This document shows positions 63,067 to 64,000 of a stretch of 64,000 bases of DNA, piece by piece (the first letter of the stretch is position 1; every line of letters starts with the position of its first letter). A program made the position numbers and the translations under genes. The DNA comes from Impatiens glandulifera (taxonomy: Eukaryota; Streptophyta; Magnoliopsida; Ericales; Balsaminaceae). The notes under the pieces are model-generated. The model saw only the letters and a list, made by a program, of their open reading frames with translations. It was not told the DNA's origin and did no database searches. The stretch is taken from assembly GCF_907164915.1 (NCBI RefSeq), contig NC_061862.1, positions 34,845,522-34,909,521 on the forward strand, read 5' to 3'.

Positions 63067-64000
63067 TAGTTGAAGGTATTCCTGATATAGTATTTAACCA
63101 GGATAAGGTCTGTTCAGCATGCCAAATGGGTAAACAAACTAGGTCATCTTTTAAGAGTAATGGAAATATTCAATCAAGCCGATGCCTAGATCTTCTTCAC
63201 ATGGATTTATTTGGACCGATTCAGGTCATTAGCCTAGGCGGTATGCTTTACACCATGGTAGTTATTGATGATTATTCTAGATATACATGGGTAATATTTC
63301 TACCATCTAAACGTAAAACTGTATCAAACCTGATCACACTTCTTAAGCGGCTGCAAAATGAAAAATCAACTCGTATCAATAGCATTCGAAGTGATCGAGG
63401 TACCGAATTCACTAATAGTACATTGACTGCATATCTTGATGAATCCGGCATTAGACACAAGTTGTCTAGTGCTAGGACTCCTCAACAAAATGGCCTGGCC
63501 GAGAGAAGAAACCGGACTCTCAAGGAAGCCGCACGGTCCATGATAGCCGACTCCGGCATTGCTCAGAAATTTTGGGCTGAGGCTATCAACACTGCATGCC
63601 ATACACAAAATCGGTCTCTGATAAACAGATTTCACAACAAAACACCATATGAGGTTTATTTTAACAGAGTTCCCAAACTCAAGTATCTTAGGATTTTCGG
63701 TTATAAATGTTACATTCTTATAAATGGAAAAACCCAACTCACCGCTTTTGATGTAAAGACCGATACCGGCATTATGTTAGGATATTCGTCAGTAAGTAAA
63801 GCATATAGAGTATATAATAATAGAACTGCAACCATGGAGGAAACAATTCACGTTGTTTTCGATGAATCGGTTGAAAGCAATACTGCTTCATGCTTTGATC
63901 TACACAACAGACTGGAAAATAACGATATTCATTCTGATAGTGAAGATGAGACTCCGGTTTTCAGGCGGTTTGTCCATGACCAAATGGGTATCATTGATAC
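63066..64000 (+). pseudogene. SIRE-type pol, part 2: integrase (runs off the window)
   Basis: Open without a stop to the window edge, in a frame different from part 1. It completes the zinc finger (VCSACQMGKQT) and has the integrase catalytic triad: Asp in LLHMDLFGP (about 63200), Asp in IRSDRGTEF (about 63392), and Glu in QQNGLAERRNRTL (about 63502). The core continues through FWAEAINTACHTQNRSLI and the post-core LGYSSVSKAYRVYN. Reverse transcriptase, RNase H and the 3' LTR must lie beyond 64000. Confidence 0.88.

Larger units (their letters stand above)
59368..64000 (+). mobile_element. SIRE/Maximus-type copia retrotransposon (5' portion)
   Basis: LTR, perfect primer site, long gag and pol through integrase are present, with only two frame problems in 4.6 kb: the gag-pol junction and the poly-A run at 63056-63065. 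The lineage call rests on the long gag with its C-terminal extension, the GGGAGAAATTGTTAG junction and the long LTR. The 3' half is outside the window. Confidence 0.85.

Overview
This is a plant nuclear window, most likely from an AT-rich eudicot. It has intron-split genes of two plant-only transcription-regulator families, and most of the rest is transposable-element debris: Ty1/copia, Ty3/gypsy-type gag, L1-type LINE, CACTA, hAT and small MITEs. I cannot name the species. There are no operons, rRNA, tRNA or CRISPR arrays. Only two intact cellular genes are supported. One is a PRE/KIDARI-type atypical bHLH (23838-24435, +, 2 exons, 94 aa). The other is an HD-Zip class I factor of the ATHB13/ATHB23 group (56012-57079, +, 3 exons, 304 aa). 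Both belong to growth-control networks in land plants, but they lie 31.6 kb apart and nothing here links them.

Layout: 1-1201 is AT-rich with a GC-rich island. 1202-5814 is a decayed minus-strand copia element, with a 245-bp tandem duplication at its outer edge (5741-6230). About 6560-19440 is one long minus-strand L1-type LINE broken by three later insertions, each with target-site duplications: a SIRE-like LTR fragment (7340-9028), a non-autonomous gag-protease LTR element (12947-15878), and a complete-ended CACTA transposon (16460-19045). 19441-23640 is intergenic, with MITEs, local duplications and a long TA microsatellite. The PRE gene follows. 24436-30215 is intergenic, with a 5'-truncated LINE carrying a perfect 16-bp duplication, a hAT-like relic and a TTA microsatellite.

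30216-41271 is a three-level copia nest: an outer plus-strand element, a plus-strand element with no recognisable coding capacity inserted in its gag, and a coding minus-strand element inserted in that. 42280-45130 holds MITEs, a SINE-like repeat and segmental duplications, one of which gives a natural empty site for a MITE. 45340-49725 is another decayed minus-strand copia element. 50045-51561 holds a Tourist-like MITE and a hAT-type MITE with an 8-bp duplication. 51562-55940 is largely featureless, then comes the HD-Zip gene. From 58550 there are SINE-like repeats and a possible solo LTR. Last is a comparatively young SIRE/Maximus-type copia element (LTR 59368-60666, gag 60706-62547, pol to the window edge), whose LTR is preceded by a polypurine tract belonging to a second element.

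The most unusual structures are the hairpin arrays inside the CACTA ends, the gag-protease-only LTR element, the copia nest, the minisatellite inside the SIRE-like LTR, and the internal sequence on both sides of the SIRE LTR. I found no clearly new cellular system. All statements come from reading the sequence and from family knowledge; no searches were run.
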